Part shown: piece by piece, positions 16,349 through 25,519 of the stretch
Numbering within the stretch: the stretch's first letter is position 1
Layout: each line of letters starts with the position of its first letter
Program-made: the position numbers and the translations under genes
Notes under the pieces: model-generated
The model's database searches: none
Told to the model about the DNA's origin: nothing
What the model saw: the letters and a program-made list of their open reading frames with translations, nothing else
Assembly (NCBI GenBank): GCA_023409735.1
Contig: JAEYRB010000029.1
Coordinates: 1-64,000, forward strand
DNA from: Bacillota bacterium
GTDB lineage: Bacteria > Bacillota > Clostridia > Acetivibrionales > DTU013
Direction of reading: 5' to 3'
DNA: 64,000 bases

Positions 16349-16603
16349 TTATACGCCTCCCATCATGGCTGCCATAGCCATGTTAAGATCGTCAATTTGA
16401 GCTTGGAGCAGTTGCGCCTCAGTCTTAGGGATATCAGCATATATAGGCACATTTGGAGTAACCGATACATCTATACTCGCTACATACTTGCCTTGCGGTA
16501 TTTCAACTAGCAAGTAAGGCACTCCAACAGGCGTTCTTAAATCTGAGCCTTGCATTTGGCTAATGATATAGCCTTCGTTATCGTAAATTATCATTGTATG
16601 CAT
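16349..16603 (-). CDS. Small tail protein with C-terminal helix
   Basis: An 84-residue protein with a beta-rich first half (MHTMIIYDNEGYIISQ) and a C-terminal helix (TEAQLLQAQIDDLNMA) that could trimerise. Located between the fibre-like protein and the baseplate protein. ATG 16603 with GGAGG six bases upstream. Structural role inferred from position. Confidence 0.65.
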   Translation of the reverse strand: MHTMIIYDNEGYIISQMQGSDLRTPVGVPYLLVEIPQGKYVASIDVSVTPNVPIYADIPKTEAQLLQAQIDDLNMAMAAMMGGV

Positions 16604-16622
16604 AATACTACCTCCTTAAAAT

Positions 16623-17468
16623 TTATTCATAAGCATACCAATCGAATGAGCCACCATTACAGTTACGATAGACAGTAGTCCCGATTAGGCCGGAATTCTG
16701 TATGTATGTAACAAGGCTAAAACTTGTTCCGCTTATTTGTAATTTAGCGTAACTACTAGAACTGTCAATATCCATACGAGCAGCCTTTGATGACATTGGC
16801 TGTGATAATTCCAAATATAGTTGAGCTCTGTAAGAATTAGTAATAAATACCGACCAACTAAAATTGTTAGTTTTTGGTATAATTATGACATGTGATGGCG
16901 TAAAAGCCAATCCAGATACAGTAAATATATTGTATGGCTGCACACCTGTGCCTTGTATATCGTTTTCATATGTAGTTGCAACTGTTCCCGTTGCCCACTT
17001 CTTATTTGTGTTAGTTCCTGTTTTACCAAACACAGTGAGGCCATTAGGGATATTGCCTTCAACCCAGTTAGCATCAGTTATAGTTACGTTATCATCAGTA
17101 CCATCCCTATACCCCTGTGAAGCTCTTAATTTAAGTGTTGTACCACTCACTGATGAAGCCAAACATGCTGTATCTCCTGCGCGATTTGGCATACTGCCTG
17201 TAATTTTAACACCATTTACATAGGCTGTAGCATTAATTAATAATTGAGCCGCAATAGCTGTAGCATCGCTTGTCTTTACAAGTGCAGTGGTTTGAATTGC
17301 TGTAACCAAATCAGCAAAGGCCTGACTACCCGGAGTAATGCCTTTGGCAACTATAGCATTGTATAGGCTTGTCTTTCCTGCTGTTACTTCTGCCAATGCT
17401 GCGGCTATTCGGCTTTCAAGACTGTTTAAATTTGCTATGCTTAAAGGTGTTGATTCAGTCCAGTTCAT
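16623..17468 (-). CDS. Phage tail fibre / receptor-binding-like protein
   Basis: A 281-residue protein with a helical N-terminus (NWTESTPLSIANLNSLESRI), a middle region with ITGSMPNRAGDTAC and the GNIPNGLTVFGKTG motif typical of clostridial tail-tip proteins, and a beta-rich C-terminal domain ending FDWYAYE. It starts within one base of the end of the tail hub gene. Probably contacts the host surface. Confidence 0.7.
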   Translation of the reverse strand: MNWTESTPLSIANLNSLESRIAAALAEVTAGKTSLYNAIVAKGITPGSQAFADLVTAIQTTALVKTSDATAIAAQLLINATAYVNGVKITGSMPNRAGDTACLASSVSGTTLKLRASQGYRDGTDDNVTITDANWVEGNIPNGLTVFGKTGTNTNKKWATGTVATTYENDIQGTGVQPYNIFTVSGLAFTPSHVIIIPKTNNFSWSVFITNSYRAQLYLELSQPMSSKAARMDIDSSSSYAKLQISGTSFSLVTYIQNSGLIGTTVYRNCNGGSFDWYAYE

Positions 17469-19300
17469 TATGCGCTCACCTCTTCCAGTTCCGTTATATC
17501 ATCGTCAATGCCCTGCCAATATGCCGTAGTAAGAGCCTTTGCCCCGCTCGCAGGTGTGAAATTTCGTATGTCTGTACGGTCTATTTGTAGGGCCTCCAGC
17601 ACTGTTTTTACTCTCGCCCATGATTGCGTATCAATTACAATTCCGGATCCGTTTGCCTCTGAAGCACGATAACCGCCATACCACTTAACTGTTGCAATTG
17701 CGCCAATGCTCTCATATGGTGCAATATAGACTATACTATTGAGCACGCTTGTGCCTGTCTGCTTTGTAATTGACTTTCGCAGTAATACATTGTTTGATGC
17801 ATCGAGCAACTCCACATACTTTGCTCTATCTGTTGCTGCAAACATCGGGTACAGGGTAGCGGAAGGATAAAGAACATCACTCGCATACACCTCAGTAAAT
17901 ATATTAGGATTGTCGCCGGCATTCCATGTCTTTGAAAACGATTGTAGGATTATTAAGACTTCATCCTCTGATATATTTTCACGGACAACGAATGTCTGTC
18001 CTCTGGTTGCCATAGTCTCAAACATCTTTGTCCAGCTTTGCTGTTCAGGACCCTCAGCGCAAGACACATCATACCACACAACAGTATTTTGCTCTGTGGA
18101 TATTGAGACAGACTCAATAAGCATTTCGCCGTTGATTCCGTGTGCCGGAAGATTTACTGTTAATATTTGTCCTGCAAATAACCCGGCGCGGCGTGTGCGA
18201 AATTTCAGTCTGCGACCTATTACACCATACTTTTTCAATTTTGAGTTTGCGACTTCAAAAGCCGCCTCTCTTGTAGTGGAATTGTTTTCGTCTGCGACAT
18301 CTTCCACTATTCCAGAATTGCCCTCTACGGTCTGCCGCGTTGATATTTCTGATTCATCTAGAGTTTTTACAATAATGTCAAATTCACCACGGTAAGTTAT
18401 TGCAAGAGTATCGGTTGATGCAAGTAAGGTTTCACTATCGTCTTGATTTATGCTGTTGCTGCCTTTTGACCAGTAATACTTTTTGCCAGATTCCACACCA
18501 CGGATACCAACATCGGAAGCAGATATTGAAGTGCCATTAAGTTTGATTGTCGGCTCAGTAGCGCAAGGGAAACCAAGTACCCATGACCGGGTTGCTCCAT
18601 CACCTTTTTTATTCTCTGTTAGAGGATCTGTTATGTCTCTGCCTCCACGGACATACTGTGTATTGCGATATTGGCTGTTTCCGTGTTCGACAGATACGCT
18701 GCCAGCTAACATGTCTGCTGCCGTGGCTGTCCATGGTGCTGTCAATGTACTGCGTGCCATGAAATAAAGCTTCTTGTCGTAATCTATATACCAAATGAAG
18801 CTGGATTTTTCAGCAAGGCTTTCAAGGGCTTTTGTGACGGTGGAATAATTAAATATTGCTTCTGTAACAGTCGGACCGTCTTGTATCATCCCTACCGTAA
18901 CGCCCTCATCGGCAAGTTTTGTAGCAACGATGTCGTTGACTATGTAACCGGCAGTTACATTTGAATAGGCCTTAGCAAGAATCCTTTTATCCGCCAAGTA
19001 GTGCATATCTTTGCAAGAGACGGAATGTAGAATGATATTTGTCCCAGGTTTCTTTTCTGTCGGTTTCTCAATAAATCCGGCATAAAGAATAATATCATCA
19101 TCCCAAATTTCTGCATCGTTCCAGACGCGGTTATCATTCCACGCATCAGAATAAATCCCTACAGATTGCCCCTGTAAGTAATGAACTCCAATATGATCAA
19201 CGACAACAAAGCTACAGGTGGAGCGCTCTTCTATGGCATCGTCAAATGTTAAGCTGTCTATCCTTATTTCTACAACCGAATCATTTATTTTTACTACCAA
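17468..19300 (-). CDS. Tail hub / tail-associated structural protein
   Basis: A 610-residue protein: an N-terminal region (EIRIDSLTFDDAIEERSTC) resembling the baseplate-hub start of siphoviral tail proteins, a middle hub region (residues about 100-400) and a C-terminal ligand-like domain. It sits between tail assembly genes and the fibre gene, the usual site of the Tal/gp27-type hub. No peptidase motif was seen. Start is TTG at 19300, with GAGGTGGTG upstream and no better codon. Confidence 0.7.
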   Translation of the reverse strand: MVVKINDSVVEIRIDSLTFDDAIEERSTCSFVVVDHIGVHYLQGQSVGIYSDAWNDNRVWNDAEIWDDDIILYAGFIEKPTEKKPGTNIILHSVSCKDMHYLADKRILAKAYSNVTAGYIVNDIVATKLADEGVTVGMIQDGPTVTEAIFNYSTVTKALESLAEKSSFIWYIDYDKKLYFMARSTLTAPWTATAADMLAGSVSVEHGNSQYRNTQYVRGGRDITDPLTENKKGDGATRSWVLGFPCATEPTIKLNGTSISASDVGIRGVESGKKYYWSKGSNSINQDDSETLLASTDTLAITYRGEFDIIVKTLDESEISTRQTVEGNSGIVEDVADENNSTTREAAFEVANSKLKKYGVIGRRLKFRTRRAGLFAGQILTVNLPAHGINGEMLIESVSISTEQNTVVWYDVSCAEGPEQQSWTKMFETMATRGQTFVVRENISEDEVLIILQSFSKTWNAGDNPNIFTEVYASDVLYPSATLYPMFAATDRAKYVELLDASNNVLLRKSITKQTGTSVLNSIVYIAPYESIGAIATVKWYGGYRASEANGSGIVIDTQSWARVKTVLEALQIDRTDIRNFTPASGAKALTTAYWQGIDDDITELEEVSA

Positions 19301-19368
19301 ATTTCACACCACCTCATAAATTAAAAGGACGGTGTTACCCGTCCCGATTCATTCGCATATTAATCCGA

Positions 19369-19596
19369 CTATGCAATTTCAAGTTCATTAATTTTATCCC
19401 TCAACGCTTGTCTTTCAGAATGCAAATCAACAATATTATACGGCAATTCTAGTCCTGCAAGTTGATACTCATAGCACTTGATAATTTTATAGTCTGTTTC
19501 CGCTAGTTGTGCTTTAAGCATGTCTATCACTTGCATAACTTTCTCGGCATCCATATCAGACTGAGATTTCCACTTTATTTTAGCCATAATTTTCAT
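19369..19596 (-). CDS. Small coiled-coil phage protein
   Basis: A 75-residue helical protein (DMDAEKVMQVIDMLKAQLAE and HSERQALRDKINELEIA), probably a coiled coil. ATG 19596 has AGGAGG four bases upstream; ATG 19587 is nearly as good. It overlaps the end of the preceding gene by 17 bases. Role unknown, tail module by position. Confidence 0.55.
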   Translation of the reverse strand: MKIMAKIKWKSQSDMDAEKVMQVIDMLKAQLAETDYKIIKCYEYQLAGLELPYNIVDLHSERQALRDKINELEIA

Positions 19597-19846
19597 ATGC
19601 CTCCTTTTCACCCTCACCATAGAAACGTATGACTGTAATGCTTATCACATCATTTTCCTTTATGATTGATACGATTGGATTCACAGGCAAGTTTTCGATT
19701 TCAACAGCTTCGGCTTGTCCTTCCGGAAGTCCACTTAAGTCAATTATTTCTGTTGCGTCACCAATTCTTACAGTCAAGGCATCACCAATAACCGTATATT
19801 CCGCTTTGCAATCTGCTCTTTGTGGGGTTTCTATTAAATTAATCAC
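19580..19846 (-). CDS. Small beta-rich tail-region protein
   Basis: An 88-residue protein with alternating beta pattern (EYTVIGDALTVRIGDATEII). The GTG at 19846 overlaps the previous stop in a GTGA arrangement and has GGGAGG nine bases upstream; the GTG at 19855 would lie in that ribosome site. Sometimes such genes encode distal tail components, but no motif is decisive. Confidence 0.55.
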   Translation of the reverse strand: MINLIETPQRADCKAEYTVIGDALTVRIGDATEIIDLSGLPEGQAEAVEIENLPVNPIVSIIKENDVISITVIRFYGEGEKEAYENYG

Positions 19847-20304
19847 GCTTTCCACCTCCCAATAGCAATATAATCAAATACTATAGTTATATCTGTAAAC
19901 GCCGCTGTGTGTAATGGGGTTACAATGCAGTAATTGGCATTAGAGACGTTTATTAATAATGTATATGGTTCGATGGCATTATCATACGCTCGGGAAGTAA
20001 TTACTCTTGGTACATCAATAAAGGCGCTAGGAAATGGTTTACTTGTCCCCCCACCAACTACTAGCGTAGCTCTATACCAGCCGTTCTCATTTACAACAGA
20101 AGAACATGTGTATCTTAATTTTGCATGGCATATCATAGTACCATCATCAAATCTTATATAATTTCCGTTTGCGTTACTGCCGCTTTCTTTAATATGTTTC
20201 GCCGCAGATTCAGCCATATGCGAATAAACTTCGGTAAAATTATCATTAACTTTCGTACGGATAGAGCCATGCGTTTCGCCATTATTTAATACTTGTTTTG
20301 CCAT
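19843..20304 (-). CDS. Tail protein with receptor-binding-like C-terminus
   Basis: A 153-residue protein. The N-terminus MAKQVLNNGETHGSIRTKVN is a common phage tail-fibre start (AKQ-LNNGETG-IR-KIN type). The rest is beta-rich with NGNYIRFDDGTMICHAKL, a motif shared by many tail-tip proteins, and a final strand ITIVFDYIAIGRWK. Probably a small fibre. ATG 20304 with GAGGTG upstream. Confidence 0.7.
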   Translation of the reverse strand: MAKQVLNNGETHGSIRTKVNDNFTEVYSHMAESAAKHIKESGSNANGNYIRFDDGTMICHAKLRYTCSSVVNENGWYRATLVVGGGTSKPFPSAFIDVPRVITSRAYDNAIEPYTLLINVSNANYCIVTPLHTAAFTDITIVFDYIAIGRWKA

Positions 20305-20313
20305 ATTTTCACC

Positions 20314-22128
20314 TCATATCTTCAGACCTGTTTTCACTCTTATAATGTCAGCTAATGGTTGCCCCATTGCTCTTGCAAGCGTGTAACCATCTAATTCAAC
20401 TATGATATTAGCAGTTCCTAATCCACCCATGCGGTCAAGTGGGACTAGTGCTTCGGGTCCGGCTTCTCCAATCAGATGGTTACCCCACAATGTAGGACGA
20501 GTGAATATTCCACCGTCTCCGTGTTTTTGAACTTGTGCACCGCTGAAGTTGACTTCACCTACCGCCTTAATATCAACGCCAGGGATTTTATTAATCCATT
20601 CTATCGCCTTATTGACTATCCCTATAACACCATTTAGAGCATTTTCAGCTATTTTTATAACTCCATTCCATATGTCAGAAAACAGGTTTTTAACGCCTTG
20701 CCACAAAGCCGACCAATCGCCTTTAAATGCAGCAGCGAATATGTCAAATATATCAGCAATAACATTAAACACTGTTTCAAATACAATTTTTATACCGTCA
20801 AGTACACTGCCCACATAGGTTTTTAGAAAGTCCCATATAATCTGAAAGGCTACTTTGATTGCTGGTCCCCATTTATCCCAGAATGCTTTTATTGCATTAA
20901 ATACAGTTTCGAATGCCACCTTGAATAATTCAAGTGCGGCTTTGCCAGCCTTTGTCATCGCATCCCATATTGCTGTAAAATAAGGTTTAAGCCAATCGAA
21001 TACAGCTATTGCAGCGGCTTTAATTGCATTCCAAGCAGTTATAACAGCGTTACGAAAACCCTCGTTGTTATCCCATAAATACTTTATGCCTACAACCAAT
21101 GCTGCCAGTGCAGCTATTACAAGAATAACTATTCCCGCTGGTCCAAATACAGCAGATAGGATGGTGCCTAAACCTTTAGTTCCTGCCGTTACAGCGCCAA
21201 GTGCTCCTGTTATGCCCTTAACCCAGCCTAGCACCCCGGATATTGCTGTCATGGTTTTGCCCAGCACTAGAAGTACAGGGCCAACAGCCGCCGCAACCGC
21301 TAGCAGCGTAACTATGTGCTGTTTTGTACCCGCATCTATCTCGCCAATTTTCTGTACTATCTCATTAATTTTTTGTATCATTGGTGTAATTACTGGTAAT
21401 AGTACCTCTCCAAATGTTGCCGCAACCTCTTTGAGCGATTCTGTGAAAATACGCATTTGATTTGCCGCGCCATCATTTGTACGGGCAAAATCACCTTGAG
21501 CGTTCTTTGTCATTGCCATAACGTAGTTATAGCGGAGCTGTACCTGCTCAGCCTGTGTCATTTCTTGCACCGTCTTACTCATTCCATTAGCAAGAGCGTA
21601 TGCATTGAGATTTGCTTGCGTCATTACAATGCCGAGGTTTTTAAGGCTTTCAGTTTCGCCTGTGAAGATGGATTTCAAAGCCGTTTCAGCCTCGCTTATT
21701 CCAATGTTCTTAAAACTTGCTAAATCGCCTGCAAGTCCGACAAGACTTTTGGACATGTTAGCAGCATCACCCGTCGTAAAGCCCATTGCTGTCCCCATAT
21801 CGCCAAATAGTGATGCCATGTCAAGAGCTGCACCCTTTGAAATGCCGAACTGCTTCAGTGTTGTTTTAGACCAGTTCTCAACTTCTTTGGCGTTATCACC
21901 AAATGCTACATCGACCTTATTTGTTGATTCTTGCAAATCTGACGCATATTTAAATGCAGCAGTACCAGCAGCGGCTATAGGAGCCGTTACGCCAAGCGTT
22001 AATGTTTTACCGATAGCCGTTAGCTCTTTACCAGCTGACTTCATAAAAGTCTGAGCTTTTTTTAGTTCTTTTTGAAGCTCTGAAAAATCAGCACCCGCAC
22101 GAACCATCAGGTTCTTTACTACTGCCAT
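20314..22128 (-). CDS. Tail tape measure protein
   Basis: A 604-residue protein that sets tail length and is ejected with the DNA. A helical N-terminal region (DFSELQKELKKAQTFMKSAGKEL) leads to the TMP motif APIAAAGTAAFKYASDLQ, hydrophobic segments near 270-370, a Trp-rich repeated middle (AIWDAMTKAGKAALELFKVA and three similar units) and the C-terminal GEAGPEALVPL motif. It is short for a TMP, implying a tail of roughly 90 nm by the usual 0.15 nm per residue rule (inference). ATG 22128 is preferred over 22155 because AGGAGG lies eight bases upstream. Confidence 0.9.
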   Translation of the reverse strand: MAVVKNLMVRAGADFSELQKELKKAQTFMKSAGKELTAIGKTLTLGVTAPIAAAGTAAFKYASDLQESTNKVDVAFGDNAKEVENWSKTTLKQFGISKGAALDMASLFGDMGTAMGFTTGDAANMSKSLVGLAGDLASFKNIGISEAETALKSIFTGETESLKNLGIVMTQANLNAYALANGMSKTVQEMTQAEQVQLRYNYVMAMTKNAQGDFARTNDGAANQMRIFTESLKEVAATFGEVLLPVITPMIQKINEIVQKIGEIDAGTKQHIVTLLAVAAAVGPVLLVLGKTMTAISGVLGWVKGITGALGAVTAGTKGLGTILSAVFGPAGIVILVIAALAALVVGIKYLWDNNEGFRNAVITAWNAIKAAAIAVFDWLKPYFTAIWDAMTKAGKAALELFKVAFETVFNAIKAFWDKWGPAIKVAFQIIWDFLKTYVGSVLDGIKIVFETVFNVIADIFDIFAAAFKGDWSALWQGVKNLFSDIWNGVIKIAENALNGVIGIVNKAIEWINKIPGVDIKAVGEVNFSGAQVQKHGDGGIFTRPTLWGNHLIGEAGPEALVPLDRMGGLGTANIIVELDGYTLARAMGQPLADIIRVKTGLKI

Positions 22129-22731
22129 CTTTACGCCTCCTGTCCTCACCACCAAAAGCAGTGTTTAACTCTTCAACTATTTTTAACATTTGTTCATCTG
22201 TCATTTGCTTTTTAGGCGTTTTAAATATTTTGCTTGTGCTTGGCATCTTCTTGCACCTTTGCCATGCCGCACCGATATAAACAAGCTGTAGTGCTTCTTC
22301 TTGACGCTGATTATAGCCTTCAACAGCAAAATGAAATTCCAGTGGTGTCATTTGCCAAAATTCACTTACCGGAATGCCACAATGGAGAGCAGTTTTTAGA
22401 CATTCAATAATGTCAAATTCTGCACTGCTCCCCTCTGTCAGTTTTTTGTTTTAGCATCCCCAAAGGCTTCGCCTATTGCTTTGCCCATTTCAGCTATAAT
22501 ATTTGTAAAACTGTTTTCGCTATCATCAATCATGTCCATAACCTTGTCAACAGTCAAATTTTTATCCTCATGGACAAGACCTGCGTATATTATTACAGCT
22601 GTCTGATACATTGTAAGAGAGTCAAAATCCAGCTTTGCAATTGGAGCATTAAGTGTTTTTTCTATTATACTTATGGCTTTCATACCATAACGGAAGTTTC
22701 TCATTTTATCAATCATAACTGGTGTATACAT
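22088..22731 (-). CDS. Tail assembly chaperone GT, made by -1 frameshift
   Basis: Fusion of the G frame (22438-22731) and T frame (to 22088) by a -1 slip at AAAAAAC. After the slip the frame continues LTEGSSAEFDIIECLK, then VSEFWQMTPLEFHFAVEGYNQ and a helical end, which is a typical T domain. The predicted product is about 214 residues. T frame overlaps the tape measure start by 41 bases, as in lambda-like phages where GT loads onto the tape measure protein. There is no credible independent start for the T frame. Confidence 0.85.
22438..22731 (-). CDS. Tail assembly chaperone G
   Basis: The 97-residue unshifted chaperone: MYTPVMIDKMRNFRYGM, helical middle (LTVDKVMDMIDDSENSF) and an end DAKTKN. 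It lies between the major tail protein and the tape measure gene, the conserved place of chaperone G. Its last codons carry the slippery site. ATG 22731 with GGAGGG upstream. Confidence 0.85.
   Translation of the reverse strand: MYTPVMIDKMRNFRYGMKAISIIEKTLNAPIAKLDFDSLTMYQTAVIIYAGLVHEDKNLTVDKVMDMIDDSENSFTNIIAEMGKAIGEAFGDAKTKN
22441..22447 (-). promoter_or_regulatory. -1 ribosomal frameshift slippery heptamer
   Basis: On the minus strand the G frame ends ACA AAA AAC TGA. A-AAA-AAC is a canonical X-XXY-YYZ slippery heptamer in the right phase, directly before the G stop. A -1 slip enters the open T frame without interruption. Confidence 0.88.
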
Positions 22732-22786
22732 TTTTATCCCTCCGACTCAAAATTTAAGGCTCGGTATTTAGCCGAGCCCCATTTAA

Positions 22787-23185
22787 CTAATTCAATACTG
22801 GTTTGCCTGAAACTTTAAGAGTTGCTTCAAACGATACTGCCTCTTCGAGTTCTGCTCCTGTAGAAAAACCTGTTACAATTGAACTAAACGCCCAGCTGCA
22901 AGATAATGCTGTCGGGAACTGTATTGCTGTGCTAAGTAGTGTCCCATTGTCAAGAGCGGTCTGTAAAGCCTTTTGCCCATTGATGTCACCCGGTTTAAAG
23001 TAACCAGCTAGCGCTACTTCTCCTGCATCCTTAAGCCCCTGAATGTATTTGCGGTATCCATCTACATCGTCAAACGTTGTAACCTCTATGGTGTCCGCAG
23101 AAATGTCAAGGCCGCCAATGGAATTAAGCTCTGCTACGCTGTATGTACCGACTACAAACTTTGTGCCTAATGCTTTCTGTGCCAT
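22787..23185 (-). CDS. Major tail protein
   Basis: A 132-residue tube-forming protein (MAQKALGTKFVVGTYSVAEL). It shows the features of compact siphoviral tail tube proteins: ISADTIEVTTFDDVDGYRKY, a short middle and a beta-rich C-terminal half (AVSFEATLKVSGKPVL). Position between the tail terminator and chaperones fixes the assignment. ATG 23185 with AGGAGG upstream. Confidence 0.85.
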   Translation of the reverse strand: MAQKALGTKFVVGTYSVAELNSIGGLDISADTIEVTTFDDVDGYRKYIQGLKDAGEVALAGYFKPGDINGQKALQTALDNGTLLSTAIQFPTALSCSWAFSSIVTGFSTGAELEEAVSFEATLKVSGKPVLN

Positions 23186-23188
23186 TTA

Positions 23189-23542
23189 TTATTCCTCCTT
23201 TATAAATGCCTTAATGTTTATTATTTTCCTATACCACCCAACCTCATTTTCGTACAGTTCCGGTTGCGGTGTATCAATTATGAGGTTGTCAAATTCCTTA
23301 AGCTTATTTCTTACTGATTTGCTGAGTTCTTTCAATTGAGAATATGTAAGTGCAACAATATCAATTTCGCACGATACCCACCCAGTTCCCGTAAATCCGC
23401 TGTGAGTCTGTATTTCATCTATATCTGAGCTTGTGTATGCTATGTAGGGCGCTATGGTCCCTTCGGGAGCTTGCAACGGATATACTTTGTTGTCTATACC
23501 GCTGATTGTTATTAACTTATTTCGCAAGTCACTTTCAAACAA
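23189..23542 (-). CDS. Tail terminator / completion protein (DUF3168-like)
   Basis: A 117-residue protein with an N-terminal helix (FESDLRNKLITISG), the PEGTIAPYIAYTSS segment and the VSCEIDIVALTYSQLKELS stretch that match gp17/DUF3168-type tail terminators. It caps the tail tube. TTG 23542 with GGGGGTGAG upstream. Confidence 0.75.
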   Translation of the reverse strand: MFESDLRNKLITISGIDNKVYPLQAPEGTIAPYIAYTSSDIDEIQTHSGFTGTGWVSCEIDIVALTYSQLKELSKSVRNKLKEFDNLIIDTPQPELYENEVGWYRKIINIKAFIKEE

Positions 23543-23546
23543 TCAC

Positions 23547-23993
23547 TCACCCCCTCATAACTTTATCTATCCGGTCCTCTAACTCTTTGATCGTTGCACT
23601 TTCAATTTCTGTCTTGTTATCTATGAGAGCATCTCTTAAGAAATGTTTGCCTGGTATCTTTTTGCCTTTTCTTGTGATAAACCCGAATTCCTGAGATGCT
23701 GGGTAATAGTAACGCTTTCCATTGGATTCCTTTGCAAAGACGTCGTTCATTGTAGGATCCATCATAATGTCATATACTTTTTTGCCGTTTACCTTCTTTT
23801 TTTCGCCCTTAAGAATAATTCCTTTTTTAAGGTTTCCTCCGGGCTTTCCAGGTGCTTTTTGCCTTGCAGAATTGAGTGCTATTAATGCGCCAGCTTTTGC
23901 GGCTGCGGTCACACACGATTGAGGCAGTTTGCCTAGTTCTTTCACCATATTTTCTAATTCATCCATGCCCTCAATTTCAAATTTTGCAGCCAT
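23547..23993 (-). CDS. HK97 gp10-like neck protein
   Basis: A 148-residue protein starting MAAKFEIEGMDELENMV with the family segment AAAKAGALIALNSARQKAP, a basic middle (LKKGIILKGEKKKVNGKK) and PASQEFGFITRKGKKIPG-HFLRDA. Family members help to join head and tail. Gene order with its neighbours is that of HK97. Confidence 0.85.
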   Translation of the reverse strand: MAAKFEIEGMDELENMVKELGKLPQSCVTAAAKAGALIALNSARQKAPGKPGGNLKKGIILKGEKKKVNGKKVYDIMMDPTMNDVFAKESNGKRYYYPASQEFGFITRKGKKIPGKHFLRDALIDNKTEIESATIKELEDRIDKVMRG

Positions 23994-23994
23994 C

Positions 23995-24312
23995 TTAGAT
24001 CACCTTCTTGCAGTATAGTAGCAAGTCACGATTTAAGCCCTTTACATCAATCGCAGAAAGTATCTCATATATTTCATCGTCGCATTGTAACCTCATGGCG
24101 TTTGTGATACCGTTTGTATATTCACACTCAAATTTAACCTCTACCTTTGTTTGCGTTGCCTGTGCTGTGAAATACTCATTACCAAGGATAGGAGCTTTTG
24201 ATGCCCATAGTCCAGTAAAAATAGGTTCCCATGTTCCAGCAGGAGCACCATACTCATCTTGTGTTATTGATTGCTGAAGAATATCTATTTTGTATCGCCT
24301 ATCATATTTCAC
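23995..24312 (-). CDS. Head-tail adaptor (head closure) protein
   Basis: A 105-residue protein of the SPP1 gp16-like head-tail joining type: RRYKIDILQQSITQDEYG at the start, then GLWASKAPILGNEYFTA and a C-terminal RDLLLYC segment. GTG 24312 with GGAGGTGACC upstream, overlapping the previous stop. Confidence 0.85.
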   Translation of the reverse strand: MKYDRRYKIDILQQSITQDEYGAPAGTWEPIFTGLWASKAPILGNEYFTAQATQTKVEVKFECEYTNGITNAMRLQCDDEIYEILSAIDVKGLNRDLLLYCKKVI

Positions 24313-24587
24313 GTGGTCACCTCCACATAATCAGAGGATAATGACATATGTGTTACAAGGCTGTCATAGCTCTGCTGAAACCTATCTGCTTCCGGATTGT
24401 CATATCCGTAATTAGCTTTGCAATAACAATTAATTGCTCTAGCTATAAGCGGGTCTGTTTCTATTATTTTGCTTTGTGCTATGCCCTTTGACTTCATTTC
24501 AGCTTTAGCAGCATTGATTAGGTCCTGTATTTCTTTATCGTGATCCGGGCCAGCTCTTAAAACATCTCTTATATCATTCAGCAGCAC
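24309..24587 (-). CDS. Head-tail connector (gp6-like)
   Basis: A 92-residue mostly helical protein: DIRDVLRAGPDHDKEIQDLI followed by DPLIARAINCYCKANYG, like HK97 gp6-type connectors that bind the portal. GTG 24587 with GGAGGTGG upstream. It starts within the end of the small preceding gene. Confidence 0.8.
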   Translation of the reverse strand: MLLNDIRDVLRAGPDHDKEIQDLINAAKAEMKSKGIAQSKIIETDPLIARAINCYCKANYGYDNPEADRFQQSYDSLVTHMSLSSDYVEVTT

Positions 24588-24795
24588 CGTATGTCCACCT
24601 CCCCATTATCCTAAAACATAGAATTGGGAATAGAATCCATTTTAGTATTTTAGGAGTCACTTCCATATCTTTATAAGCCTTAAACAATATGATTGGTATT
24701 CCCCACTTTTTTATAGCGAGCGTACACCCAAGCGGTGGCCCCTGAAACTGCATTTTTATATACTTTGGTAATTTAGCCAATACTTTCACCCCCAT
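24574..24795 (-). CDS. Small protein between glycosyltransferase and connector
   Basis: A 73-residue protein, hydrophobic and basic, with PKYIKMQFQGPPLGC and a hydrophobic C-terminal part (ILKWILFPILCFRI). It overlaps both neighbours (22 and 14 bases), which argues for real translation. ATG 24795 or GTG 24786; the GGGGGTGA run overlaps them, so the exact start is unclear. Not recognised. Confidence 0.5.
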   Translation of the reverse strand: MGVKVLAKLPKYIKMQFQGPPLGCTLAIKKWGIPIILFKAYKDMEVTPKILKWILFPILCFRIMGRWTYGAAE

Positions 24796-25519
24796 ATGTC
24801 ATATCCATATATCTCTTGTACAAGCTCGGCCTGTATAAATGTGTAGCAGGGCAATGGGTATCAACCCATATACTGAATCCTGTGCAATAAGCCCTAATGC
24901 AAAACCATCTATCTTCTCCCCATAGCGCGTTTTTGATGTTGGGTATGCGAGAATAATTCACACCTGCTTTTATGACCTTTGTGTCTATCAGGAAACAGGC
25001 TCCCGTACCACCTATTTGATACACGCCAGGAGCTAGCCAATTTTGTATTGCTCCGGGATCGCTTGAACATTGATCATATTGCCAGCAATTAGGCCAAAAG
25101 CCTTTTTTGCCTTCTGGGTCTGAAGCTGTCCAGAATATCTCTGATATTAAGTCTTTCCCCGAGGCAAGTAATGTGATCAGTGTCGCAGGCTCTAATATTA
25201 AATCACTATCGACCATGAACAAGTAATCATAACATTCGTTTTTTGCTTTATAGAGAATCGTGTTTCTCAGACACTCCATCTTAGAAAGGTTATCTGGATT
25301 CCATGTGTGCGTTTCTTCAGTGCAAATGTACTCATCGCCGGTATTTTCTATTACGTATTCATTCGGTTGTAGGTGCTTGCTCAAATGTTCGCAGTCGTTC
25401 AAAATAAAAAACTTATCAACTTGAGCATTATGCGGAATAATAAGATTATCTAAGCTTTTAAGGTATTCAATGAATATTCCTTCGTCTTGGCGAACTGGTG
25501 AGCCTATCAGTATTTTCAT
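24773..25519 (-). CDS. GT-A fold glycosyltransferase, phage-borne (second)
   Basis: A 248-residue glycosyltransferase-like protein. MKILIGSPVRQDEGIFIEYL gives the nucleotide-binding strand, LFMVDSDLILEP (near residue 100) the DxD-type metal site, and GTGACFLID plus WGEDRWFCIRAY the acceptor/base-side motifs of family-2-like enzymes. It would transfer sugar from a nucleotide-sugar to a protein or glycan acceptor. It lies between capsid and connector genes, so virion glycosylation is the first hypothesis. ATG 25519 overlaps the first glycosyltransferase by four bases. Confidence 0.75.
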   Translation of the reverse strand: MKILIGSPVRQDEGIFIEYLKSLDNLIIPHNAQVDKFFILNDCEHLSKHLQPNEYVIENTGDEYICTEETHTWNPDNLSKMECLRNTILYKAKNECYDYLFMVDSDLILEPATLITLLASGKDLISEIFWTASDPEGKKGFWPNCWQYDQCSSDPGAIQNWLAPGVYQIGGTGACFLIDTKVIKAGVNYSRIPNIKNALWGEDRWFCIRAYCTGFSIWVDTHCPATHLYRPSLYKRYMDMTYGGESIG

